Shown: positions 22,397 to 33,574 of the stretch, piece after piece
Position numbering within the stretch: position 1 is the stretch's first letter
How the letters are laid out: every line of letters starts with the position of its first letter
Assembly: GCA_963556145.1 (NCBI GenBank)
Contig: OY744464.1
Location: 5,270,001 to 5,334,000 of the forward strand
DNA: 64,000 bases
Direction: 5' to 3'
From: Hygrocybe punicea
Lineage: Eukaryota > Basidiomycota > Agaricomycetes > Agaricales > Hygrophoraceae
The notes under the pieces: model-generated
What the model was told of the DNA's origin: nothing
Databases searched by the model: none
Seen by the model: the letters and a program-made list of their open reading frames with translations, nothing else
Translations under genes and position numbers: made by a program

Positions 22397-23014
22397 GCTG
22401 GTGGTGGAATCGGTGGAATTCAAGGGCTGACACAACCCCTTTGGCGTGTGACACCCCAACAGAGGAGCCAGCAATCATCTCATTACTGCCATGTTTGCGC
22501 TTGCATGGGAAAATGTCAGCACCAGCCTGCAACATGTCAAAAAGGTATATGTACCTTCCCTCACATAGACTCATATTGGAGAAAATGTGCGACCTTGGTA
22601 GCCGTGATTGGAAAGGCAGGAAGAGGGACTTGTGCCGAGTCCCCAGCAGCAATCTCAGCCTGTGTTCACTCCCACCAATCCCGATAGCTCTTGAGGTGTC
22701 AGTCATAAGTCTTCTTGGTCTGTTTCCCACTCTGCTCCTGCCAAACCATCTCAAGGTGGAGCTGATAAAAATCTTTCTTGAGGACGTCCATTGACCATTG
22801 AGTGCACGGCGAGATGGGGCATGCCATGGTCTCACGAGGCAGAGAAGCAGGGCATGCAGGTGGGCCAATCAAGGGTACAGGGCTCTGTGTGCTCACCCCA
22901 TTTTGGGACACAGATTGCCACAAGGGCAAGAGGGGGCTGCCTTCCATGGTGCTGTCATCCAACATGGGCTGCAACAGGATTGGGGAGGGAGCCAATGGGT
23001 CGAAAGCATGGCGC
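22397..23014 (-). pseudogene. N-terminal part of the Crypton/Ndc10-like recombinase gene
   Basis: Minus-strand reading with CTQWSMDVLKKDFYQLHLE, VWQEQSGKQTKKTYD, PAFPITATKVAHFLQYE and, after frame changes and stops, FHHQHEYPH continuing across the hAT into 21163-21107. It is separated from its C-terminal part (1467-2107) by the hAT and by the 19-kb LTR element, and from upstream sequence (32803 on) by the 9.8-kb gypsy element. Family assignment is from memory of N-terminal helical domains in Agaricomycete Ndc10-like proteins. In-frame stops show that it is a remnant. Confidence 0.45.
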
Positions 23015-23799
23015 TGTAAAGGCGAGGTCGGGGTGGCTGCGGAATAATAATCCTAAGCCTGTGGGGTCAGCGTAGAAGTGACTAGGAATAGTCTAACAAG
23101 CTTCAGTAAGATAATGGGATATAAAAAGTAAGAAGCCGCCGAGTAAACTACTGAAATCTATCGAGACCGATCGAAGCCGACGAAGCTGACGATGTCGGGT
23201 ACGGCGGGTCGGGTGTCGGGTGACGAGAAACGTAGAGATAAAGGCGGTAGAACGACGGGGAGGGCGTCGAGGAATCCGACGGGCAATGTGTGCGATGGAA
23301 TTTACTGAGAGACTTAATTCTCAGAGAGAGGAAATGGGGGAACTGGTTTCTTATTCTGAGACGGCGCTTGGGCACCGTTTTTATACTACAAATTTGTGTA
23401 CCTAGATTCGGACGAGAGTCCTCAGCCGATGAGAGGAGACAAAGGAGAATAAAAATGGGGAAGTAGGAAGAGCGTTGCGAGGCGACGATGACAGGGAAAA
23501 TGGGTGGAAGATATAAAAAACCGTAAAAGATGCAATATACTTTACTATATCCCCATAAGGGAGACGCTAGGCGTGAATAAGGCAAGTCCGATGTCGGGAT
23601 CCCAGTCCGATGAGATCTATCTATGATATTTGAAGTTCCGCGAGTTTAGGAGATAGACCGACCAGGTACGTGAGCGGCCGTGCTAGTCGGTATGCATCGG
23701 GTTGCGTCGGGTTCGAACGTAGATTGCTAGAGACGTCGGGTTCGAGCGGATTCGCTAGATATCGATGTTACGGCCTCAGAGGGTCGAGGACCCTCTACA
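23015..23799 (-). repeat. 3' LTR of the Ty3/gypsy element
   Basis: 785 bp, TGTAAAGGCG...CCCTCTACA on the plus strand. The antisense gene starts 161 bp to its right, so this LTR or that spacer probably drives it. Confidence 0.92.
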
Positions 23800-23960
23800 T
23801 CTCCTTGGGTCTTCTAATAGAGACCATCCGTGGTCGAGAATATGGGGTCTCCGAATGCGGGTCGCGAATGTGGCCAATCACATGAGCGGCCAAACAACGG
23901 CAAAGTAAAAAAAAGAAAAATTTTCTCGTTGTTGATCCGACCTTTCCTCTACACCATCAC

Positions 23961-25357
23961 ATGTTCACAATGTCCCAAGTCTACGACAACTTCCTCGCTT
24001 TCGTCGAAAGCATCGAACCTGATGTCCGGGCGGACTACGAAGAGGCCGTCAACGCGGTCACCGTGTTTCATAGCGACGACCTCGTAACGATGGTGGACGG
24101 CAACGAGGGGATGGCCCAACAATGGTTAAGTGGCCGCAAGAAGGCGCTGGTGAGTTTCCTTATTGACTACGCGTGTCCTAAGATAGCTCATGCCGTCCCG
24201 CCAGCGTGCTTACAATGGAATCGTCGCGGAACTCCGAGCTGGTGGTACGAGGCCAGTAACGCCACCGTTATGGGCCGACCGCCAATCGTATGCCAACGAT
24301 GTCGAAGAGTGGCTGAAAGAAGCGGCGGACCGGGAGAGGCAGGAACAGGAAGAAGCCAGACGGCGGGCGGATGAAGAAGCGGCTACGCGGGAAGAGGAGG
24401 CCAGACGGATGGCAGAGGCAAGTGCACGAGCAGAGGCGGAGAAAAGGCGAAAGGCGGCAGAGGAAAGGCGAGAGCGGCTTAGAATAGAACAACACGAGCA
24501 GCACTGGAATCAAGAAGCGGACCGGGTTGAAAGGGATGGAGCCGCGTATCGGCGGCGGCTCAGCGAAGAACGGCGAGCTGAAGCAAACGCGGGTGAACCA
24601 AGGACTGAGTCGATTCCGGAAGGGGAAGCCACAGTTGAGCCAGAGGAAGGCCCCGTCGACCCGGCACCAGAGACACCGGCCGATGTAGAAGACGTAGATA
24701 CGCCGGGCGTAGAGACCGGAGACTTGGCTGGTACGACGGTGAGTTCTTGTGTCGGTTCATATGTTCTTTAGTTACTGATCCTGGTAACAGTTCACCGGGC
24801 CGTTTCCCCTACAACCCTGCACCAACTGCGTCAAGGCGCAAGAGGCGTGTCGAGGCGTCACAGGCTACGTGTGCGAACGATGCCGGAGGCTGAAGAAGAG
24901 ATGTACTAACGCTACACACCGGACGGGCGGGGGTCGGCGCAAGGTGGATACCGGAAAGGGCAAAGAGGTCGCGGTCGGCACGAGGAAGCCACTGTTGTTC
25001 ACGACAAAACCCATCCGCAGTAGGCCTGCCTGGGCCTCAACGAGCAAACCGCGGGTCGAGGAGGTGGAGTCGGTCGAGGACGATGACGAAGACGAGGAGG
25101 AGTCGGAGGAAGAGCGGCCGACGAAAAGGCTTAGGACGGCCTCGGCAGCGAACCCGTTCGTTTTGACAATGGAGAATTACGAGCAAGTGTCGGCGCGGCT
25201 AGCGGTCCTTACGGAGGAGCTGGGAGCCCTGGGCACCAACGTCAACCGTCACCTCGTCCACTTCGGTCAAGAGTTCCAGCGGCTTCGCGTCGATCTCGAA
25301 CGGTCGACCTCAAGGTTGGCGATGTTGAAGCGGGATTACGAGACCGGCCGCCTGTAA
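23961..25357 (+). CDS. Antisense accessory gene of the gypsy element: coiled-coil Zn2Cys6 protein
   Basis: Three exons, 23961-24149, 24187-24738 and 24791-25357, give 435 aa in one frame; the start could also be ATG 23970. The introns are 37 nt (GTGAGT...GATAG) and 52 nt (GTGAGT...AACAG). The N-terminal 90 residues are globular, and about residues 100-170 form a strongly charged coiled coil of Glu/Arg/Ala. Six cysteines at about 257, 260, 267, 275, 278 and 285 give C-x2-C-x6-C-x7-C-x2-C-x6-C, the Gal4-type binuclear zinc cluster, with the basic stretch RRLKKR. An acidic run and a second helical segment follow (about 375-435). The gene lies between pol and the 3' LTR, transcribed against pol and convergent with it. 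A DNA- or chromatin-binding role is inferred from the cluster only. Confidence 0.75.
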
Positions 25358-25565
25358 AATATATATATAAAATAACGAGCCCATTGTATATATAAAAAAA
25401 ATATATCGTGTACGTAAAAGACGTGTCAGCTTGTTCACCCAGCTAAGGAAAGCCAATCGGCTCCCGAAGACATAGGACTATTCGCATCATTCGTCGTATC
25501 GTTGGAAAACTAAGAGGAACTAAATAAAATGGGGGTATAACGTGGACAGAATATAAATGAAATGC
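25358..25565 (+). other. AT-rich spacer between convergent pol and antisense gene
   Basis: TATATATAAAATAACGAG and TATATAAAAAAAATATATC segments lie just after the antisense stop codon and before the pol stop on the other strand. It probably holds both 3' ends. No ORF. Confidence 0.6.
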
Positions 25566-28500
25566 TTAATCGTCGTCGGGTGAGGAGTCCATAGAGGGCG
25601 GGTACGTCGGATCATCAAGATCGTTTGAATCGGTATCGTCGGCATCGGGGTATTGTAAGAAGTCGTCCAACGGTATCGATATTTTTGAGCGGGCGTGGTA
25701 GGGTACGACTCGGAAAGCGGCAAATCGAGATTTAGAAACCGCACCGTCGAGTTCGGCGAGTATGTAGGATCCGCCTTCTGTTTTCCTGACGACAACCATG
25801 GGTCCAAAGTACCGCGGTTTTGCTTTACGATCGAGAGACATTTCGATACGTGAATTTCGGACGAGAACGAGGTTACCGGGTTCGAAGTCGTAAACTTTGA
25901 TCGTGTTGGCGTATTTCTGCTCGAATTGCTGGGCGGACGCGAGCCGAGATTTGGTAAGCTTTTCTTTGACCCGATCGAGGTCGGCTTCTCGTTTACGAAG
26001 TTGTCGGGCGCGGATGACTATGAGGTCGGTCGTAGACATCGTATCTTGCGTCGGAACCATGTACGTAGCTTCGGCAAAATCGAATGGAAAAAGCGGTTCT
26101 ACTCCGTGTGCGATGTAGTAGGACGAGTATCTGAGGCTTTTGTGTGTCGTGACCCGTTCGGCCCAAAATACGGAGTGGGTTACGGTGTGCCATTTCTTTT
26201 CATCTCCGTCACAACTTTTCATAATGGCCTCCCGGACATCTAGGTGGCGACGCTCAACGGGTCCGTTCGCTTGTGAGTTATAGGGCGAAATGCGGATGTG
26301 GCGGATACCGTAGCGGGAGGCGAGATAGTCGAGCGCTTCTACGAACGGCTTGCCGTTGTCGGTAACGATTTCTTCGAGAGCGCCCCAACGGCATAAGATG
26401 TCTTCGAACAAGAACGTGCCGATGGTGGAGCCGGTCTCGCGGCGTAACATGCGGAACTCAGGGTAGGCGGACAGGGAGCAACGGGCTTGGACGATGTATC
26501 GATAACTGCCGGATCGTGGCATAAACATTGTGTCGACATACGCTTTACGAAATAGCGAGGCCGGTGTAGCGACGGTGGGCGGAATGTGATGATAACGCAT
26601 TTGCCGTACTTGGCACTGATGGCAAGACTGGACGTACCACTTAACGTCGTGGTCGAGGTGCGGCCACCAGAAACGGTCGAGTAGCCGAGCGCGGACGGAG
26701 AATATACCTTTGTGGCCGAGAGAGTCGTGAGCGTCTTTGAGTAACTGAAGCCGGCGGTCGGGCGGTATGACGAGTTTGTGTTTTCTGTGACGGTCTTTGC
26801 GCCAAAGCTTGTTATCGGTGACGAAGAATTCAAGGGCGTATCGTAGGAACAGACGGTATTCTTCGTCCGTGAAGTTCGCGGGTCGGGTTAGATCTCGTAA
26901 CCAAGTCTCGACGAGGGCAAGACGAGCGTCGGCCGCGCGGGCTTTATCGGATCACGGTATGTCAGATACGGCTTCCTGATTTGTGTAGACGAGGACGGCG
27001 GGTAATTCTTGGAGTCGGTCGGCTGTGGCACGGCAGCGGCCGCATACGGCAATCGGCTTAGACGGTATGGGGACGGGTCGGTAGTTGACGACTTCCATAA
27101 AGAAACCGTAGGAGTGGTCGAGCCAATCGTCGGAATCGTTGATCTCCTCGGGGTCTTCTGCAGCGCGGGGACGTCGGGAGAGTCCGTCGGGTGCACCGTG
27201 TGCGGAAGCGGGTACGTGAACGAGTCTAAAGTCAAATAAGAGCACGCCGGCTATCCATCGGTTGATCGTTGCATTGGGCTGAATGTCGGGGTTGTTGAGC
27301 ATCCCTTTTATGTACTTCGCGTCGACTTCGACAGTGAGGTTGCGGATGCCGATGATGAAGATTCGGTAGGCGCGGAGGGCCCTGAAGAGGCCGTAGAGTT
27401 CGAGCTTGGACTGGGAGTATCGGGCTTCGCGTTCGTTCCACGATATTGAACCAAAGCGATTTGGATAGCGCTTTCCGTCGGCGCGGATTTGCATAAGAAT
27501 GAAGCCGACTCCAAGAACGGATGAATCGACGGCGAGAATCACTTCCCATTCACGCGTGTAGTCGATAGCGCGCAGCGCTGGTGACGTAATGACGGCGTTT
27601 TTGAGGTAGTCGACGGCGGTCTCTTCTTCTTCACCAAATTCGAAGGGTATACCTTTGCGGGTAAGGCGGACGAGGGGTCGGGAGTGAAGCGAGAAGTCCT
27701 TGATAAAAATACGCAAGACGCCGCAGATACCGAGAAAGGCGCGAACTTCGGTGAGGTTGGTCGGCAGTGGCCAATCGCGAATCTTCTGTACTTTGGAGTC
27801 GTCGGCTACTCTTCCTTCGTATGTGCATCGGTGGCCAACAACGATGACTGAGGGTCGACACAACTCAAGTTTTTTGCCGTTGAAGGTACCGCCGACATAG
27901 CGGAAACGCTGGATGACGCGGTTGACACCTTGGAAGTGTTCCCAAATGAAACGTCGGATTGCCGGGTTCTCGGGTATAGTCTCGTAGGTACCGTCGGGTT
28001 GCTCGTAGCGGGTTGGAGGCCCTTTGACGGGAATATCGTCCATATACGGAACGGCAAGATGAGGGATTTCGTCACGGAGGATGTACGTGGAGTCACCGTG
28101 TAGGATCTGCGGGGAATTTGTGTATCCCATAGCAATCCGCGTAAGTCGAAGCGTTCCGAGTGGAGACTGAAAGGTCATATAGTCACGAGACGAGGGGTGG
28201 ACGAGGCGTTGGTCGAATGAGACGAAGAGGTCGAAGGAAGCGTAGCAAGAGTGGCCGCCAAAGGCCTCGGCCAAGTGCTCGGTCATGGGCGGTACGGCGG
28301 GATCGCGGATAGTGACGGCGTTAAGCGGCTGTAGATCGTGGACGATTCGAAGAGACTTCCCGTCCTTTTTCAAAACGCAAAACCAGCGGGAGCGATATGA
28401 CGAATTCGAGGGTTCATAGGTACCGGCGTTAATTTTGTCTTTGATGATGCCGATGACTTCGTTAAGGATGCCGGGTGGGATTGGGATATTGCGATGGACC

Positions 28501-29114
28501 CACGGGTCGTGCGGTACGGTGGGAATGTGGATCGGCGGGAAGTAGTCCGTATTGAACTGGCCTTTCTCGGATTCGTTCCAGGCGAAGGCGGCTTCTTGCG
28601 TTTTGATGATATGGTGGCCGAGTTTTTCTTCCTCAGGCCAAAGGAATCCATCCGGGTTCATCGGCATCACGTCGTGTCGTTCCTGGGTATAGCGGGTGCT
28701 GGGTGTAAAGTCGGGCGGGTGAGTCGGGAGCGTGGGTAAATCGGCTAGCGGGTCGCCGGTGATCTCGCATATGATGCGGTATTCGTCGGGGAGAGTGGTA
28801 GAAATTGGGCGGATACGATCGGCTACCTTCTTATACTTTTTCTTGGTAACGACTCCTTTTAGGTCCCTGGTAGGGGGGGTGGTATACGAGATATAAGTAG
28901 CGTGTTCAGTAGAGGCTTTGTTACAAATATTCGAAGAGGAAATATGTGACGCAGGAGCGGAGACGGAACACGACGAAGGAAGGGTATCGGTAGTACGTAG
29001 CTGATTTTGTACATCGGTCAACAATGAAATGTACTGGGCGGCAGTCTGAGGCTGAGACGAAGAGAAATCTAAATCGATAGAAAAACATGAGTCCTCTTCT
29101 AGGGGAAACGGCAA
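25566..29114 (-). pseudogene. pol: reverse transcriptase, RNase H and integrase (one nonsense codon)
   Basis: One frame runs from the gag overlap to 25566 with a single stop, TGA at 26952-26954, from a likely CGA to TGA change. RT motifs: FDLFVSFDQ with the first palm Asp near residue 295, and YMDD at about 357-360. RNase H follows (ILAVDSS, then SKLELYGLFRALRAY, VEVDAKYIKGM, PDGLSRRP). Integrase lies after the stop: a His/Cys zinc-binding segment before 26600, then YVDTMF, VTDNGKPF and PVERRH, giving the D,D,E triad, and a C-terminal SH3-like region (RYFGPMVVVRKTEGG). There is no chromodomain that I recognise. The frame extends upstream past ATG-less 29114 to meet gag in the -1 frame. Confidence 0.9.
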
Positions 29115-29215
29115 AAGGGAAGCATAGTTCGTGGTATAGGTGTGGTCGCTTTCGAGTGGCGGCTTCTCATCTCCCGGTGCGTCCTTTCCGAGAGGTATCT
29201 CCGGGTCCTCAACTT

Positions 29216-31471
29216 CTAAAAATCCGGCTTTCCGGTGTCGGACCGCTCTCGTCGGTTCTTTTGGTTGTGCTCGATGGTGGGCAAGGTGACGACGGCGCCG
29301 GTGTTTGGGTCCGTGATCGTGACTTGTTGTTCTCCGTTTTTATAATCCTTCGTAAGGGCCTCGGAAAGCGTGAAGAACGGGCGGCCGATGAGGATTTCGT
29401 AGGGGGCGTCGTCGTCGACTTGGACTTGGAGGAAAAGATCGACGTCGCCAAAAGTGAATTTTAGGTTGGCGATCCGGCCGAGGGTGTCGTTGTCGCTTTT
29501 ATTTGCCGACTGCATCCGCATCTTCATATTTTGGAGGCCGTAACCGAGTTTCTCCCAAATATCGCGCCGCATGCCGATGATCATGGAACCGTTGTCGAGG
29601 ACCCACTCGAATACGAATTTGCCGTTGATGAGCGGGTAGACCGCACGGAGAGGGACTGAGTCGCGGCCGACGACGAGCGGGACGTTTTCCTGACAGTGTT
29701 GACAGGCGCGAGTGGGGATTTCGGGTGCGTGAAAGTGGAAGACCTCGACGTTGTTACTCTCGGTGGTGACCTTTTTCGACGTAGTGAGGTCCTTCATGTG
29801 ACGGCGGGCGTCGGACGACATGGCTAAAAGTTCTCGCTGCGAAATGCAGACTTGAGAATCGAGCGCGCGGTCGATGACGGATTTGGCGATACCGGGATCT
29901 TCGATGGGGGCTTGGTAGCGGTATTGGGGGTGCGATGCGGGAAGGTTCTGGGGAGTGCGCGGTACAAGGGCGGTCGGCTCGGTCGGCCGCGTGTTCGAAG
30001 GAGGGACTATGGTGATCGGCTGCTCGTTGATAGGTCTGGCCGTTTTCTCGGCGGGTTTCGCGGCGGGGACAGACGTGGAAGTGGTGGGCAGATTGGGAAA
30101 CATTTCTCTAGACTTGCCTTTCGCCTTTGATGGGATCTCTACACCGTCGAATCTAACCCGTTTACGAAGCCGCTGCACTTCAGCTTCCAGAACCTTAATC
30201 TGTTCGTTGTCGTCGTCGATGTCGGACGTCGTGGACTGAAAGATGTCGGCGTACTCGGTGGTGACCTCTGGTTCGTAGGTGGGTACTTCGACGGCGGAGA
30301 CGAAGTTAGTTTTGACATGAGGCGGCGGGTCGCGTTGGAACGGTTCTGTGGGGTTGCGGGCAGGGGGAGCGCGGTTGCCGGGGTTCTGTGCGTGCCACGC
30401 GTCGAAGCGTTCCCTCATATTTTTGCCGACGATAGCCTTTGGAAGATACATTCCGTTAGGCAACACGATGCGGCCGTGCTCGTTCTTGCGGCATATCCCG
30501 TCTCGAGTGTACTGCTCGCAAATAGGACAATCGCGTATACGATGGAACGGGTCGTCGCAAAAGAGGCAGTTGAAATTGGTGAAACCCTGTCCCGCGGTGG
30601 TCGGCTCAGCCCTATTTGCACACGGCTTTGGGGGGTTGTTGCGTTCGGTGAGGGCTTGTGTGAGGATGGCGAGTTGTTGCGAAACGAGACGAAATAGGTC
30701 GGATACGTTAGGTTCGACCGGTTCCGCTTTAGGAATGACCGGGTCATAGCGAGCGGGTGGCGGGTAGCGGGTGGCGGGTTCCATTGGAGTCGAGTACCGG
30801 ATGGCGGCAGGCGACGTTGACGAGAGACGAGAGACGGTGGACGGTTCGGCCGCGGTTCCGGCCAGCAAGAAGTGGGCGCAATTGTGGAAGTCCTGGAAGT
30901 CGTAAGGGTCGCTATGGAAATGGTTCGGCTTTTGGTACTGCAGACGGGTTTTGATGTCCTTTTTAAGCTCGACATGGAAGCCGTTCTCGTACGCGATGTT
31001 GCGTTCTCGGGGAGAGATCCGACCCTTGTCTAGAAGAAACCCTGAGATCCGGATGAACTCGCGGTAATATTCGCCAAGTTCAGCACGGGTACGGATACCG
31101 TAAGCGGTTTGGGTGTGCGTAAGACGGTCGAGATCCGCCATAGTGTACCGGTGATCGTCTTCCGTACCCGGGTATAGCACGAGTACGCTCTTTTTGAATG
31201 CGGCATAATCGACGCCGGTCGCGCTAGGTAAACTTGCCCAAAGCTCGTAGTCGCTAAGCGACGCGTAGCGCAGACTATGCTTGATGCGTCCTGCGTCGTC
31301 GAGAGCGGCATCGGCAGCAAGTATCTCGACTTCTTCGAAGAAGCGGTTTAAATTGAGCGGGTTCCCGTCGAAGGTCGGGGCCGTGGAGTGACCGCGAGCG
31401 GGCATTTGTCGTGGAGTAACATGGGGAGCGGTGACGTGGGGAGCGGTCGAAGATCCAGAGGTCGAAGTCAT
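29216..31471 (-). CDS. gag-protease polyprotein of the Ty3/gypsy element
   Basis: 751 aa from ATG 31471. The N-terminal 200 residues are a helical capsid-like region (FFEEVEILAADAAL, YPGTEDDHRYTMADL, GEYYREFIRISGFL). A CCHC zinc knuckle lies at C302, C305, H310 and C315 (CLFCDDPFHRIRDC). A linker with a coiled coil (about 440-460) follows, then an aspartic protease-like domain with VLDNGSMI near residue 625 and ILIGRPFF. The stop codon sits in GATTTTTAG, and the -1 frame continues into pol through GGATTTTTA, suggesting frameshift expression of gag-pol. The frame is open throughout. The N-terminal region resembles the gag remnant at 15896-17525. Confidence 0.9.
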   Translation of the reverse strand: MTSTSGSSTAPHVTAPHVTPRQMPARGHSTAPTFDGNPLNLNRFFEEVEILAADAALDDAGRIKHSLRYASLSDYELWASLPSATGVDYAAFKKSVLVLYPGTEDDHRYTMADLDRLTHTQTAYGIRTRAELGEYYREFIRISGFLLDKGRISPRERNIAYENGFHVELKKDIKTRLQYQKPNHFHSDPYDFQDFHNCAHFLLAGTAAEPSTVSRLSSTSPAAIRYSTPMEPATRYPPPARYDPVIPKAEPVEPNVSDLFRLVSQQLAILTQALTERNNPPKPCANRAEPTTAGQGFTNFNCLFCDDPFHRIRDCPICEQYTRDGICRKNEHGRIVLPNGMYLPKAIVGKNMRERFDAWHAQNPGNRAPPARNPTEPFQRDPPPHVKTNFVSAVEVPTYEPEVTTEYADIFQSTTSDIDDDNEQIKVLEAEVQRLRKRVRFDGVEIPSKAKGKSREMFPNLPTTSTSVPAAKPAEKTARPINEQPITIVPPSNTRPTEPTALVPRTPQNLPASHPQYRYQAPIEDPGIAKSVIDRALDSQVCISQRELLAMSSDARRHMKDLTTSKKVTTESNNVEVFHFHAPEIPTRACQHCQENVPLVVGRDSVPLRAVYPLINGKFVFEWVLDNGSMIIGMRRDIWEKLGYGLQNMKMRMQSANKSDNDTLGRIANLKFTFGDVDLFLQVQVDDDAPYEILIGRPFFTLSEALTKDYKNGEQQVTITDPNTGAVVTLPTIEHNQKNRRERSDTGKPDF

Positions 31472-32017
31472 TGTAGGTGGAAGGAGCTGAGATGTCGATG
31501 AAGCGGTTGTCAGGTGTACGATGAGCGGGTCGGGTAACGTGGGCGATGACGGCGTAGACGAAGACGAAGACGGGGACGATGATGATGACGGAGTTTTCGA
31601 TGTCGAGAGCGAAGACGGAGACGATGACGATGACGGATTTTTCGATGTCGAGAGCGAAGACGTGGACGGGGGTTCTAGCGAGGTCGAAGTCGGGGACGTA
31701 GGCGATGCGGGTGTCGAACTGAGATCGGATGAGTCGGGTGTAATGGTAATTATCGGTATATCGACCGATTCGAGACTGTCGGATGAAAGATATAGGGGGG
31801 TGTTTGACCCTGAGACGAGCGGGAGATTGTTATGTCGAGCGAGGTGGTCGGGTACTAGCTGGAAGAAGTCGTCGTCGATTGTCGGGTCGAAGGCGGCTAA
31901 AGAGAGTTCTTGTTGAAGAGTTCTTCGAGGAAGATCTCGAAGACGACGGTCAGAGGGAGGGATACGGGAAGAGGAAGCTATGGTGGTGCTAGACTATTCC
32001 TCGCGGTGGGCTCCAGA
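31472..32017 (-). other. Leader and primer-binding site of the Ty3/gypsy element
   Basis: The primer-binding site TGGAGCCCACCGCGAGG (minus strand, 32015-31999) lies 2 nt from the 5' LTR. The leader includes a 48-bp direct repeat present twice around 31577-31672. The plus-strand ORF over it is repeat-derived and not supported as a gene. Confidence 0.75.
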
Positions 32018-32802
32018 TGTAAAGGCGAGGTCGGGGTGGCTGCGGAATAATAATCCTAAGCCTGTGGGGTCAGCGTAGAAGTGACTAGGAATAGTCTAAC
32101 AAGCTTCAGTAAGATAATGGGATATAAAAAGTAAGAAGCCGCCGAGTAAACTACTGAAATCTATCGAGACCGATCGAAGCCGACGAAGCCGACGATGTCG
32201 GGTACGGCGGGTCGGGTGTCGGGTGACGAGAAACGTAGAGATAAAGGCGGTAGAACGACGGGGAGGGCGTCGAGGAATCCGACGGGCAATGTGTGCGATG
32301 GAATTTACTGAGAGACTTAATTCTCAGAGAGAGGAAATGGGGGAACTGGTTTCTTATTCTGAGACGGCGCTTGGGCACCGTTTTTATACTACAAATTTGT
32401 GTACCTAGATTCGGACGAGAGTCCTCGGCCGATGAGAGGAGACAAAGGAGAATAAAAATGGGGAAGTAGGAAGAGCGTTGCGAGGCGACGATGACAGGGA
32501 AAATGGGTGGAAGATATAAAAAACCGTAAAAGATGCAATATACTTTACTATATCCCCATAAGGGAGATGCTAGGCGTGAATAAGGCAAGTCCGATGTCGG
32601 GATCCCAGTCCGATGAGATCTATCTATGATATTTGAAGTTCCGCGAGTTTAGGAGATAGACCGACCAGGTACGTGAGCGGCCGTGCTAGTCGGTATGCAT
32701 CGGGTTGCGTCGGGTTCGAACGTAGATTGCTAGAGACGTCGGGTTCGAGCGGATTCGCTAGATATCGATGTTACGGCCTCAGAGGGTCGAGGACCCTCTA
32801 CA
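32018..32802 (-). repeat. 5' LTR of the Ty3/gypsy element
   Basis: 785 bp. The three differences that I count from 23015-23799 are all C/T or G/A at CpG. Confidence 0.92.
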
Positions 32803-33570
32803 GCGCGCCTCTCCAATGTCATCTTGGCATATTATGGCATCAAGGCGGTGCCACTTAGGTGCAACAGGCAATGACAGACACTCCACAGGGGCCTGCAATG
32901 GTTCCAACATGTCCAATGGCTTCTGATTGATGCTGTGGGGCTGGTAAATGACACGGCTGGGTGAGGAAGGAGGGGGGAGTTACAAACAATGTAAATGGCG
33001 AGTCGCGAGGTCTCGCTGATGGAAAACAGGTGAGGGAGGGGGGGGGTCTTGAGAGGGGACATGAGATGCCTACTGGCCATCTTTTATAGATGAGCAAATG
33101 TCAAAAAAGGGCCAGATGGAAGCAAGATGTGGAAAGGGACACTCACTAATTGAGAGAAGCGTTCTGCATGGCCCAAAGTCAATCTATTCAGCCAATGACA
33201 CTGTCTGGGAGGTGTAAGCGGACACAGGGACCTGGTTGGAAGATGGGATCGCTCAGATCCAAGGGGCACTGGCATGCCGCAAAGGTGAAGGGAGGGGGTG
33301 GGTGAACATTGAAAAAAGTGTGTGAGAGAGGGGGCTCAGGCCGGTGTATTAGAGGGCTATAGTGTACTTGAAATCAATGCTAGCCAGCAGCTCACTGGCA
33401 CATGCTGCCTGCATTTGTCGTGTGAGCAGGACAGTCTTTTGAGGGGGGGGGGTGGGTGACAGCGACGTGAACATGAAGGTTTGCGGAGTTCAAATCTTTC
33501 AAATTTCATGGGGATGGCCAGATGCTGGTTGCTTTATGCCTGTATACGCCATGTTTGGCATTGGTGACCC
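32803..33570 (-). other. Upstream flank of the recombinase-like gene
   Basis: Begins with the GCGC target copy. On the minus strand, weak readings such as LPVAPKWHRLDAIICQDDIG lead towards the 22397-23014 fragment across the gypsy insertion. This is likely N-terminal or 5' sequence of the same dead gene. No firm exon boundaries. Confidence 0.35.
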
Positions 33571-33574
33571 CCGG

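Larger units (their letters stand above)
23015..32802 (-). mobile_element. Nearly intact Ty3/gypsy LTR retrotransposon
   Basis: 785-bp LTRs at 23015-23799 (3' LTR for this orientation) and 32018-32802 (5' LTR), with 4-bp target duplication GCGC (23011-23014 and 32803-32806). Order in the coding direction is 5' LTR, primer-binding site, a 546-bp leader, gag-protease (31471-29216), pol RT-RNaseH-integrase (29114-25566), AT-rich spacer, then an antisense gene (23961-25357) and the 3' LTR. The LTRs differ at about three sites, all CpG transitions, so the insertion is recent. One in-frame TGA breaks pol. Confidence 0.92.

Noticed and set aside
31521..31916. Asp-rich plus-strand ORF over the gypsy leader
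   Set aside because: Antisense to the leader, generated by a 48-bp direct repeat, and destroyed in the older copy at the left edge of the window.
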